A DNA stretch of 64,000 bases from Sabellastarte sp. h YS-2021 (Eukaryota > Annelida > Polychaeta > Sabellida > Sabellidae): the NCBI GenBank assembly GCA_964017235.1, contig OZ024933.1, positions 62,044,255-62,108,254 of the forward strand, read 5' to 3'. This document shows positions 46,141 through 57,200 of the stretch, piece by piece. Position 1 is the first letter of the stretch. Every line of letters starts with the position of its first letter. Below the pieces are notes generated by a model. That model was not told the DNA's origin. It made no database searches and saw only the letters and a program-made list of their open reading frames with translations. The translations under genes and the position numbers were made by a program.

Positions 46141-46485
46141 TGCTGAATAACTACCACATGGTTGGCGGGTTACTAGGGACTTAAGTGAAGTCATAAATGA
46201 TATCCTACAGTCAACCTACAGGCTGACTTAGTCAGGAGACCTATAGGCCCATGATTGGTTACCAGAACCTGGTTGCCAGGGCTATACCAACGTTGCCCCC
46301 CTGTCTTTTATAGACCTGCTCTGAGGTAGGGAAGAGAGGGATGAGTTCAATCCCAGAAGGCAAATAAACCTCCTGAAGAAAGCACGTCACAGTTTTTTTT
46401 TCTTTTTTTATAAACTATTTACACTACGTACATGTAAGAAGTATTTACACTATGTACATATATACAAATCTCCTCAATCTAAGGG

Positions 46486-46869
46486 CTATTTGTGGATCTG
46501 CTGAGCAGCCACTACTGGGCCAAAGTGGTAAAGCTCTGAAACAGTCCAAGCCACATCCTTCAGATAGAACTGTGTGAAAGTGTTATGCGACTTCCTGTGG
46601 CGGGCTGACAAGATTTGCTTGAAGGAAACTCCCGAGTGGAAGGCCTTAGATTCCGCAAAGGCCCTGACATCATGGACTTTAACCTGATGTAAGGTGAGAG
46701 CCTCCTGATCAGAGAGCTTATAACATAGGATCACAGTCTGCTTGATCCACGAGGAGATAGTGGCAGGTGAGATGTCCTTGTCAAAGCCTTTCTTAAAGGA
46801 GACAAAGACTAACTCCTTATTCTGCCTGAGGTCCTGTCGAAACAGTAGCATAATGCTCTGACCGGACAC
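46486..46869 (-). pseudogene. DIRS tyrosine recombinase, C-terminal catalytic part
   Basis: 127 residues. DISPATISSWIKQTVILCY (32-50) leads to HDVR (66-69), the HxxR catalytic motif. Then HRKSHNTFTQFYLKDVAW holds the nucleophile Tyr at 102, and GPVVAAQQ ends the protein as in other DIRS recombinases. The upstream part continues in another frame at 46809-47003. Confidence 0.9.
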
Positions 46870-47003
46870 AGGGACCTATCAGGCTTGAGGGACTTACTCA
46901 GAGTTAGGGCCAGGGCTGCTATAACCACTGGGGCCACACTGTCTGGACCCTCTTTAGCCAGCTGGTTATTGGACAGAAACCTTGTTCTTGTTTTGCCACT
47001 CAT
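46809..47003 (-). pseudogene. DIRS tyrosine recombinase, middle part
   Basis: FLSNNQLAKEGPDSVAPVVI then LSKSLKPDRSLCPVRALCYC is the region of a DIRS recombinase before the C-terminal block. It overlaps the next ORF in a different frame, so a frameshift lies near 46850. More of the domain is recognisable up to about 47180 with stops. Confidence 0.8.
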
Positions 47004-47464
47004 ATGTCACTCTTGCGTTTGCCCAACCCCAGAGCCAACAGGAAAACAGTTTCTTTTGAAGGTCAAATGCTTCAAGGAGGCCTATTTAATTGGTTCAAAT
47101 GGAGCCTTTTTTAACTGGTGCAACACCAGGGAGAGGTTCCAGGAGGGGATTCCCATCCGTTCTTTGGGTCTGTCTCTGTAAAAACTATTCAGGAGACAAG
47201 TGAGATTTCCATCTTTGTTGACATTAATGGGCGAGTTTCCCAGTTTAGCAGCAATGGCTGACCTGTATCCATCAATGGTACTGGGCTGTAACTTTCTGTC
47301 TGAAACAGGTGCATAAGGAAGTCAGCTATTGACGTTGGTTGATCCTCTCTCAGGAGCCTCAATTCGTGCTGCCACTGCCTCAGAGAAGCCCTGCTCCTTG
47401 ATTACTGAGGCTTTAGGAGCCATGCATGCAGATTAGGTTCGACAGATTCCTGTGAGGAGTCTGA

Positions 47465-47924
47465 TTAAATAGTGAGCAGGTTAGGCAGGTTTGGCAGACT
47501 CAGTGGGATTTGGCAGGACATGGCCAATAGATGATAGAAACAGGAAACCTGTAACTTCTCTGCCACTTTGCCCAATATGGTTGCTGGTGGGAAAGCATAT
47601 GGGTTCAAATCCTCCCATGCCTGGCTGAGTGCATCCACTGCCCAGGCCTGTGAGTCTGGCACTGGTGACACAAACTGGGCTAACTAACAAGTTGAACCTT
47701 GTTGCAAAAAGGTCTATCTGAGGCTTGTACCACCTGTTGCATATCGCCTGAAAGACCTCTAGAAGGAGGGGCCACTCTGTTTTAATTATCTGGCCTAGCC
47801 AGGATAGCTTGTCTGCTACCACATTCAGCTGGCCTGGAATGTGTTGGGCTTTGAGCGTAACCTGTTTGCTGGTATACCAGGTCAGGATTCTCCACAGAAG
47901 GGCACACAAAGGGCCCGACTGCAT
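47465..47924 (-). pseudogene. DIRS RNase H C-terminal part and downstream linker, frameshifted
   Basis: From the right: SGPLCALLWRILTWYTSKQV, LKAQHIPGQLNVVADKLSWL and KPQIDLFATRFN are the end of the RNase H domain and its conserved tail. After a shift, SPVPDSQAWAVDALSQAWED and LNPYAFPPATILGKVAEKLQ follow in the overlapping frame (47465-47671). HIPGxxNxxADxLS is diagnostic of RNase H in DIRS and Gypsy-like elements. Confidence 0.88.
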
Positions 47925-48290
47925 CCCCCCTTAATTGTTTATACAGGCAACCACTGTGGTGTTGTCCGTGCCTATCTATGTCGAACTCTTTTAGGGCCAA
48001 AAAGACCACCTTTAGTTCCAGGTAATCTATGTGTAGCTTGCTTTCTAGAAGGGACCAAGTTCCCCTTGCAGTGTGATCGTTTAAGTGTTTACCCCACCCT
48101 TCTTTTGATGTGTCTGCAGAGCACATAGCTTTCCTCCAGCCACCATTTAAGGTGAGGGTGGAGCGAACTGGGAGCTGGTATCACATTTTCTAATGATTCT
48201 TGAGCCCTCCAGTTGTTTTTGAGGTGCCACTGTATGGGACTCATATGGAGTCGACCTAGGTGGACAACATCCCTATGAGAGACATCAGCT
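47782..48290 (-). pseudogene. DIRS RT-RNase H connection and RNase H N-terminal part
   Basis: DTSKEGWGKHLNDHTARGTW is the first catalytic block (TDASxxGWGA), with YLELKVVFLALKEF next. Upstream on the same strand (48120-48290), HMSPIQWHLKNNW and LHPHLKWWLEE belong to the connection domain, broken by frameshifts. The frame is lost again near 47960, where the second catalytic Asp region is scrambled. Confidence 0.82.
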
Positions 48291-48828
48291 GCAATATCAT
48301 CTTATAACAGCCAGACTTACCCCTTTCCTTTGTGCCTATCCTTAAACAATATGTGCATGATTTACAACAACTGAGTTTACATTTATTTCTGATTGACAAA
48401 CATTTACTGTCTCTCCGGACACTGATCCGGTCTGGTGACACTGATACAAGTTTACAGTCTCTTGGTTGTTTCTGCAGTCCAGTCCGGTGAGGCTGGTACA
48501 AATTTACACTTTTTACAGTCTCTCTGCCCCAGGTCAGCCACCTGCACATTGGAGCACTTACACAGTAATTGTCATTTATATCACGGCTGACCCCTGGCCA
48601 GACGTGAGGAAAACTTGTTTGACTGTCGATCATCTCTCTTTTTGTCTCTCTTTTTGCTGTTGAAACGACCCAGTTGTTTCCATGCTGGTTTGCCAGATCT
48701 CTGTTCCTGTGTTTGTCTATCTGACCATTTGTAAGGGTGAAATCTATTGTCCCTCCTGCCACCAGCCTGTCCATGAGACCAACCCTTGTCTTCAAATCTG
48801 CCGTCTTCACTGGAAACAGTTTAGGCAT
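48256..48828 (-). pseudogene. DIRS internal region, probably gag C-terminal remnant
   Basis: 190 residues. MPKLFPVKTADLKTRVGLMD at the start; the rest (basic, Cys in SCCKSCTYC) has no firm match. Lies between the gag-like ORF and the RNase H remnant, so it is called gag or post-gag by position only. Confidence 0.5.
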
Positions 48829-49120
48829 GTCCAGAGGAGCTTGACGTAAAGCTGCCAGTGTGTGATACTGGTGCTGAAGCTCTTCTGTATCAGCTCCTAC
48901 CTTGCCAGTCGACTTCCCTTTGGCTTGTTTGGACTATAAAACTCTGAGCTGCGTCTGCAAACCTTGCTGGACCTTACTTAGGTACATACTGAGTCCAGCT
49001 GCTTGATTACAAGATTACAAATGTAGGTGGACTCCCTTGTTGCTTTCTCCCAACATCTGAGAGTGTCATGAGACAAGGTACATGAAGTTGGAGCTGTTGA
49101 TGTGAGTCCAGATGGTCTTG

Positions 49121-49761
49121 CTATCCGGCTGTATGCACTGTTAAGCTTGGCAGAGTCACATTGCCAGAATGATACAGAACCAGCCGGTCTGTCCTGATTG
49201 GGTCGAGCCTATACCATTTGGCATGAGATTTGATGTGCTTCACGAACTGGTCCCTCTGCAGACCCCCTGTTTCAGAGCTTCTGGACGGGTATCTTTGTGT
49301 GACTGTCAGGTTCAAACTGTCCATTTTTCTGCACAGCCAGTCATCAGTTGGTAGGTTTACACTTACTTTTCCCACTGGCTGTTGTTTGGGTGCAGCAAAC
49401 GGGTAGTCCTCCGCACTTAACGTTTGAGTGTCAAAGTCTGGGATGCGAGTCCAGCCCATAGAGGAATGTACACCACTCATTATCTCTCTATAATTTTGTT
49501 CCTCTGTAAAAGCCTGGTTTGTGTCAGTTACAGAGGTATCCTGTTTCGGTTCCGACACTCACTTTCCTCAAATAAACCAGTGGGTAGTTCCTGAGTAACA
49601 GAGTCATTATCCGAATCAGAGCTGGTATCTATATCTCTCTCTGGTGATTGTTGGACCTGTACAGGTGAGGTGCTGAGATCAAATCCAGAGTTATCAGTCT
49701 TAGGCCGTTGAGAGGGTTGTTGATGAAGAGTGGACAGTTGATTGGGGAATAAATGAAGCAC
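49121..49761 (-). pseudogene. DIRS gag-like region
   Basis: Two overlapping ORFs (49528-49761 and 49121-49558). The second has WLCRKMDSLNLTVTQRYPSR, SSETGGLQRDQFVKHIKSHA and KWYRLDP, a block found in gag-like proteins of animal DIRS elements. Homologous sequence continues with stops to about 49000 (SRIARPSGLTS-like). The first is Ser/Asp/Gln-rich (SSDSDNDSVTQELPTGLFEE). Likely nucleocapsid-type RNA packaging role, inferred from the family. Confidence 0.75.
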
Positions 49762-50000
49762 TGGGCCTATTATCAGTCTTAGGCCGGTGAGAAGGGCTAC
49801 TGATGGTGATTGGTCAGTGGCTGATGAGGGTTGGCAATAGTAGGCCGGTTGTCAGACTTAGGCCAGTGAACAGGCTACTGAGAGTGAGTAGCCGGTGGGT
49901 TGGTCGATTGTAGATGCTGGTTGCTAGAGCTAGGCTGGTTATCAGTCTTAGGGCGGTGTGAAGGCTGCTGATGAACAGTGGCCGGTGAGTTGGTCAGTTC
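49690..50000 (-). repeat. 80-90-bp tandem repeats at the 5' side of DIRS gag
   Basis: 'ttatcagtcttaggccggtg' type units start near 49691, 49770, 49849 and 49938, each followed by 'ggctactgatg...agtgg'. Rich in GGCCGGT, as is the far terminal region. Confidence 0.85.
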
Positions 50001-50002
50001 AT

Positions 50003-50243
50003 TTAAACATTTTTACATGCTATATCTCTGTGGGTTCTTTAAAATAATTGCAGTTAAGACATATCACATGTTTTCATCTGTCGCTTTTTTAACATTGTTG
50101 TTCAAGACTTGATGAAGTATGGCTCACATTTATCTCTTTGGGTGACAAGGAAGTCCACAAACATTTTTCAAAGTCCTGTAGACAAAATGCACCAACTGTT
50201 TGGACTCTATCTTTTCAAAAAAACAGTCCCTCAGTAATATCAA
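50003..50243 (+). repeat. Dispersed repeat, partner of 19214-19470
   Basis: Begins directly after the DIRS 5' repeats with 'catttaaacatttttacatg' and ends near 'aaaacagtccctcagtaata'. The DIRS element seems to join or interrupt this older repeat here. Confidence 0.85.
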
Positions 50244-50249
50244 GCTTTA

Positions 50250-51320
50250 TGCCTGCCGCCACCACCCAGATGGTGCAAAGAACGACTATAACCTCTGCCT
50301 TTATGGGCTGGGGTTAAAAGTTCAGGTGCTTAAAGCAGACAGCCTGTGATCAGCCCTAAAATTATGATGGCCTGAGAGGAAATTCCCTGGTCTTCAAAAT
50401 TACAAGACCAGCTGCAAGTGGGTGTTTAACAGGCCACATTTGGAGGCAACAGTACAATCATATAATTTAGCACATGCTACCAATCACTGCAAACAGTAAC
50501 CAAAATGTTTTTGATAAATGCAATATTTCAGCAATAGTGATCATTGACATAGTTTTTATTTTGTAATATGAATGTTGATTGGTTAGATTCAACACAAAAA
50601 TGGTCTCTGACTGAAAAGAAAATAGTTTTTAAATTGAAATAATTGTGTTTGAATAAATTTATTTGAATCCAACTAATTTATACTAAATTAAGCAAGATGT
50701 ACTGAATTCCCAGTTAAAGAGAGTTGATCTACAATCACTCACTCTTGTGGAAAATATGTCCATATATAAACAAAACATTTCAGATTGACAAAATATACAA
50801 TTAAATTGGAAGTATACTTAATTATGTGTTGCTTTGCTGCATACATTATTTTCTATATCTATTCAGGGCCACGGGTTTACACCAATATCCTTATGAAGAT
50901 CAATGCAGCTGGTTTCCAGAACACAATTTATTCAGAGTAGGTTTGAATTCAGATTATAAACATTTCAGACACACTTTGTGTGAATTGGTAGGTTTTATTT
51001 TTAGAAGATAAAATATTAAGCAGAGAAAATAAACATAAACCCATGATCCCATCTGATTTAACTGTCAAAATGAATTTGAATCCACTGCAATTAAAATGCA
51101 TGCTTGCACCATAAATGAGAAGGGATGCGATTATCTCTTCCGATTATCTAAATTATTCCCCGTTTTGTCTTTGGAAGCACAAATACTACTACTGGCAAAG
51201 GATGCATTGCCAAGCATTTTTTTGAATATTCCTTATACCCTGCTTGAATGAGACCTAAAATTTTTTGTTGTTTGTTTAGTGCAAATCATTTCACACTAAT
51301 GGAGTCCTTGGCACTCCCTG
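50250..51320. other. Gene-less stretch
   Basis: AT-rich; no ORF or repeat recognised. Confidence 0.45.
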
Positions 51321-51322
51321 TA

Positions 51323-51470
51323 TTTGCGACTGATGGCTAAGCCTGACAAGCTCGGCATTTAATCATAGGACTCTCATCTCTGTAGCAGTGACTTCAAATC
51401 CAGCCTATGGCAGTGGCAAGCAGGATTCTCTGACAGCCAGTCCTAAAATGACCTCGGCTGTAGAAATAGA
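51323..51470 (+). mobile_element. SINE-B copy joined to the duplicated block
   Basis: 'actgatggctaagcctgaca' and 'catttaatcataggactctc' give the head, 'caaatccagcctatggcag' the B-box area, then 'tctgacagccagtcctaaaa'. The downstream half is part of the duplicated block. Confidence 0.6.
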
Positions 51471-51515
51471 TGCAAGTAGTTCACCACTGGTAAGCCAAAA
51501 TACTTTGGCCCGTAT

Positions 51516-51740
51516 TTGTCTTTATGTATATCTGCTGTTAAAACAAGACGTAATCCAGAAAAGATGTTTCTCAAAGTCCCCTTCTGTAGCTCTTCATTTC
51601 GTAAATCTAAAGTTCATGTCAACCAGTGCTTCTCATATGATGCTCTAAAAATGTGGAATGATTTCCCACTGGAAATTCGAACTGTCATGTTTCAAAAGGC
51701 AACTTAAAACTTATCTGTTTCAGAAGTCTTTCCCTCCCTA
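51516..51740 (+). pseudogene. CR1/L2-like LINE C-terminal fragment (copy 1)
   Basis: CFSYDALKMWNDFPLEIRT followed by a frame-shifted LKTYLFQKSFPSL matches the APxxWNxLPxxIRxxxS...FKxxLKTYLF end of CR1/L2 ORF2. An identical fragment is in copy 2 (52048-52272). Only the last 60-70 residues remain. Confidence 0.75.
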
Positions 51741-52047
51741 GGTTTTCTTCCGACCGAACACCGATGATCCCCTGGTGACAACCCTATTATGTTTTATGAC
51801 TTCTGATATATGGATTACTATTTGGATGGTGTGCGAGTTCAGAGATTTAGTACATGTACATGAATACCTGATGAAAACCATAAAAATAACATAAAGCCAT
51901 TTATTTGTACCCACTTCAAATCCAGCCTATGGCAGTGGCAAGCAGGATTCTCTGACAGCCAGTCCTAAAATGACCTCGGCTGTAGAAATAGATGCAAGTA
52001 GATGCAAGTAGTTCACCACTGGTAAGCCAAAATACTTTGGCCCGTAT

Positions 52048-52272
52048 TTGTCTTTATGTATATCTGCTGTTAAAACAAGACGTAATCCAGAAAAGATGTT
52101 TCTCAAAGTCCCCTTCTGTAGCTCTTCATTTCGTAAATCTAAAGTTCATGTCAACCAGTGCTTCTCATATGATGCTCTAAAAATGTGGAATGATTTCCCA
52201 CTGGAAATTCGAACTGTCATGTTTCAAAAGGCAACTTAAAACTTATCTGTTTCAGAAGTCTTTCCCTCCCTA
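52048..52272 (+). pseudogene. CR1/L2-like LINE C-terminal fragment (copy 2)
   Basis: Same sequence as the fragment at 51516-51740, shifted by 532 bp. Confidence 0.75.
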
Positions 52273-52449
52273 GGTTTTCTTCCGACCGAACACCGATGAT
52301 CCCCTGGTGACAACCCTATTATGTTTTATGACTTCTGATATATGGATTACTATTTGGATGGTGTGCGAGTTCAGAGATTTAGTACATGTACATGAATACC
52401 TGATGAAAACCATAAAAATAACATAAAGCCATTTATTTGTACCCATATT

Positions 52450-53860
52450 ACATGTATATATCACAGAGTGCACAAAATATAATAATCAAAATACAGATCT
52501 GGAGATAGAAATACAAATAATACATTACTTATACTGATATTCTGACTAATTTCGGAAGGAATGGCCATTTTGAATGACAGAAAAAAAACAAGAAATATAA
52601 AATCAACCCACCACATAATATTAAGATTATGAGTGTGAAAAAAGAATGTGATTTTTATTTTACTTTTTCCCCCAATTTCTTCAATCATAATTTAGATATA
52701 TCTCATACTACAACTTTCATGGTTTTTAGAAAAACATGACAACGATAAAATTAACAAAACATTTAAATTGTTGGTTAAACTGTACAAATATGACATCACA
52801 AAATAAAACCAAAAAATCTTTATCAACATATCAAAAGTGTGAGATCTTTCAACATATAATAAAAGAGTTGCTAAAAACAATATGCTTGTTACTCTATATA
52901 TACATATTAATTATCGATACAATGTGCACAAACATTAGATTCACTTAAATGTACAAAATGATAGCAGTGAATAGCAAGACAGTACAGTGTTTAGTGCTGT
53001 GACGAGTTGACCATAACTTGAGTCATAACTCGATGGACGATATTTAGAGATCACATTGATTTATGCAATTTAAGCTCGAGCTTTACCCTGCTACAGATTA
53101 GCACTCATGGAACTTATCAAACTACTAAAACTTAAAAAAAACAATGATTAATTGCCATTTTTAATTTTGCTTACTTACATGGCTGTTTCATGAAGTACAC
53201 ATATATACCCATGCACTTTAACTGGCAAAAGATATATTTCCTTGCAATAAAACAGTACGAACCACAACTAGTGATAATATTTGGACATTATTTTTAATTT
53301 CCTTTATTTACTCAAGTTCAACATGCTTTTAACCAATAATAACAGCACTAACAGTGTTTGGATATTCAAGATTTACACAGCAATGTATAGAATGAAAATG
53401 CTGCCAAAAGCAAGAACAAAGTTTAACAGGTAATAATTTAGCTCTTGGAGAGTTAAAAACTGTAGCCACTTGTAACCACTTAGGCTATGAGAAGATCTCT
53501 AATATATAATACTGGTGAAGATATGATCATTTATCATATAAGTCACAGCTTCATGACTGTCATTGACTGAATATTTAAGATACTATTGAAATTGTTAAGT
53601 GTGTGACAAAGAAGAAATGTATGAATATATACCACTATAAAACAACTACATACAAGAAAACGTTTGCAGCTAAGTTCACCAACTTGTGTATTATCTATCA
53701 CTCATATGGCTTTGCAAATAAGAATATATAATATATGAACCCAGAATACAAAACACAAAAACTTTGATATATAAAACCTGTAAACATTTTAAGTGATGCA
53801 GACACAACAAATTTTGCATTTTATAACGAAACATTAAGAACGTAAAAGATGCTCAACTTT
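52450..53860. other. Gene-less AT-rich stretch
   Basis: Short ORFs on both strands lack any domain or composition typical of coding sequence. Confidence 0.45.
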
Positions 53861-53862
53861 AA

Positions 53863-54248
53863 CAGGGTTCCCACAGACTTTTGATAACTGGATTCAAGGT
53901 CTTTTCAAGGATTTTCAAGGTCAACAACAATAATTCTCAAGGATATATTTAAAGGCACGGCCTCCTTTACCTCCTCTTCTAGCCATCCGTTCCTCCCACA
54001 AAATTATTTGTCACATTTATATTTTATAAACTCATTACAACAATGCTAGTTAACACATCTTAGATCATACTTGCTTTGCTGAGTCTGCCATAGCCATAAA
54101 ACTAGATGATGCAGATGCAGAAGTTGGACATTAACAAATTCAAGGACTTTTCAAGGATTTTATTCAATTTTGGCCAAATTCGAGGACTTTCAAGGCCTTG
54201 AAAATTAAGCAATTTTTTTTAAGGATTTTCAAGGATGTGGGAACCCTG
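53863..54248. mobile_element. hAT-type MITE (CAGGGTTCCCACA ends)
   Basis: CAGGGTTCCCACAGAC at the left and TGTGGGAACCCTG at the right form inverted ends. Inner 'caaggatttt' motifs (tttcaaggattttcaagg) repeat in both arms. CAGGG...CCCTG ends are typical of hAT elements. An exact 8-bp target duplication is not clear. No transposase. Confidence 0.8.
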
Positions 54249-54249
54249 T

Positions 54250-57200
54250 TTAAGATTTATTTTTGATGCAATCAGATGTCCCTAAAAGACAAGAACGGTT
54301 GTTTTGAAGCAGAGGTGCACATGGCTCATTTTGGCCAAAATGACGTTCAAATCACCAAAATAAATCAAGTATTTGTATGTTAGTGAGTAAAAATTCATAA
54401 AATTGTCATTTCAGGCTTCTTGTTAAGTAAAGAAATATATAGTTTTAAAGCATACAATCAATGGAAAAGCATCTACGGTGATAATACCTAAATATGTCCC
54501 CACAAACTCCACAAAAAATGGAGTGTAAAGAGTACAGCTACAAAATAAACATCTCATGCAATATCTTAACAAATACACAACTATTTTTTCAAATAAAATA
54601 TGTCATAAACTACAATGAATTTCTGTTGGAGTAGTAGGAATATCATTTTGTGGCTTCAATACTTACATAAATATGAATGATTTATGAATATAATTTCATC
54701 ACAAAAAATGGAAGGAAAATACAGCTTCTAAACTCACAGTATATCCCTTATTCTTCAACGGACTTTTATGATATGAAAACTAGAATGAACACAGTAGAAT
54801 TGTCTGTCCTGCAACATATAGCTTTATATAGACGACTGAAATATTGTCATCAAATATTAGGTGTAAACAAAAACCCAGCTAGTACCACATCACCAAAATA
54901 ATAACTCCAAATACTGATACTAGTTTTTAAAGCTACAAAATACAAAAAATGTGACACTTTTTTCCAGTAACTAATATTTTTGTGAGTATACAAGTAGTCA
55001 ATCAATTCCAGAATATAAAAGATTGTGGTTTGTAAAATCCCAAGAATTTTGTGAAATAAATAAGCTTACACAGTTATGAACACAGGATGAAACTTTGGTG
55101 AAAATAGCTACAACTTCCCCAGTGATGTTCATACTATGTAATACTTTGTTATAAGAGGTAGCACTTCAGCAATGCATAAACCAATCTGTCATGCCAGATT
55201 CTATATTTATATCCAAATGACCATTGAAAAGGGAATGGCATAGAATATATTTTTTTCCATAAATAAGTAAACATTGGAGATTTTGACTCACTGGAGCACT
55301 GTTTGATTGAATATAGAACATGAGAATTCACCTCAGAGATTACAAATGATTAAATGCACAGAACTACAATTATATTTCAAACCAATTTGTATCTATAATA
55401 ATGTGCCACCATGTAATTTATTTACCAATATAACAACATCCTTCTTCCACTTGCACAAATGAAGGGTTCCAAATGATATGGCACCATGGCAATTTAGCTT
55501 TTTTGCCATTCTAAGAGATTCCTATCTGATTCTTAAGTTATTCCCAAGCTTTTGGAAGGATTTCTGAGCCTTTGGGGATATTTGTGAGGTGCATCAGCTG
55601 TGTCCCCAAAAGTTTTGTGCAACACCTAATTTTCAGGAGCATTTTTTGAACTTAGAGGTTATTCTCCTGTTCCAATGATATTTGTAAATAATCCCAGACA
55701 TTTGTGAATCATTCTTCACACAGCTATTGCTTATCAGTGTTTAGCATTCCCTAGCAATTCTACATAGCTTCAATCCCTAAATTAAATACCGAACTATCTG
55801 GATTGTTAGGAATCACTGCCAAACATCGTAGAATAAGTTCGGAAATAGTTTTTACAATGCTCCTTGACTATTGTAGGAATATATTTCTAACCTTCAGGAA
55901 CTGTTCTTGAAGAGTTCCTTAGTGTTCCAAAGGGTGCTGGGTATAGTTCACAGCCATATATTAATCTGGACTCCACCTATACAAAAATCCCAAACTTGTA
56001 CTCCAGAATGATCAGGAAAGAACAAATATCGTTAAAAACCCAGTGCTCCTGAAAACATTTGTGATAGTGGAAGTTGCCCAAACAAAGCAAACTCCTTAAA
56101 TTAATTGCTGATGTGGTAATATTAGCATAGATACAAATAGATCACAAAATATATTTTATAAAATCTACAAGTACACAAAAAGGTGTCTGCAACATAAATA
56201 TTGCACCAAAATATATCAATGACATAATATCAATTTCATAATATCAAAATATTTCTTTACAAATGTTATGTACTTTTATATCAAAATCAACTGAAAACTA
56301 AGACACTTGAATAATCATAAACGCACAGAAAATAGTGTATAACACAGTATATAACAGATGCATGGACAAAATATCATTTTGAGCAAAGAAAAATTTCTTT
56401 TGATAGATATTTTGCAGAGGAAATGCTTCAACTGAAATAATTACAAGAAACACGCTTCTGCCAATTTGCAAAAAAGAACACCAAATCTAAAACTACAATA
56501 CAAACATTGTAGAATCCTCCTACAAGATACACTTTGTGCATAAATATTGCAACTCAAACCTTGTGCCAATATATCATTGCAGCCTATTAGTAGAATTTCA
56601 AATAAAAGTAAGTAACAGAGGTCCTCAGCGAGAAATTTTACATAATGATTGCCATTTACTGTTATATGGAGTTCCTGCAGAGGCTGCACAGTCTTTCAAG
56701 GGTTTCAATGTTGACACATCCATGGAAAACAGATGTAGCAGCCAAAATACAGCAAGATCAAGATAGCCAAAAGTCATCAAGAGCATACATGGAAACACAA
56801 AGAAGTCTGATAAAAATCTAGCAAAAGGAAGCATTTCAAAACTACATGATATTGGCCAAGAATGATCGTTAAAAATCGTATAAAAGGAAGTGTAGTCTTA
56901 CAACACCTTCGATCAATTTCAGGTGCAGATAGCCAGGAATTTCAAAACAAATACCCATATCTAATGACGTTTAGTATACACTAACTAGAAGCAAGCAGGT
57001 ATATGTAAACAAATCTATGCAAAATAAAATGGGAAATAACATCTAAAACATGGAAAATTATGCTGAAAACAGGATTAAAATTGAACAACTATTCCTTGAA
57101 ACAACTTTGTAGCAAATTATTGCTGTAAAGCAAGATAGGGGTGTGGTCTTTTGAGACAGCAGTGATAGAATAATCTTGAGTACCAATATGCCTAAAATTC

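Larger units (their letters stand above)
45761..50000 (-). mobile_element. DIRS-like retrotransposon, internally deleted
   Basis: Read on the minus strand, the order is a gag-like region (49760-48260), RNase H (48290-47480) and tyrosine recombinase (47180-46486), then the terminal region. The core RT block (YADD and neighbours) is not found: a deletion brings the gag end next to the RT-RNase H connection. Several frameshifts and stops. Replacement of integrase by a tyrosine recombinase and the absence of LTRs define the DIRS group. Confidence 0.85.
51391..52445 (+). repeat. Recent tandem duplication, 522 and 533 bp
   Basis: Copy 1 is 51391-51912 and copy 2 is 51913-52445. By eye they are identical except for an extra GATGCAAGTA in copy 2 (about 51990-52010). 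Each holds a SINE-B tail fused to a LINE 3' fragment. Near-zero divergence means a very recent event or an assembly artefact. Confidence 0.92.

Noticed and set aside
46885..47181. 98-residue plus-strand ORF over the DIRS region
   Set aside because: Shadow of the minus-strand recombinase remnant.
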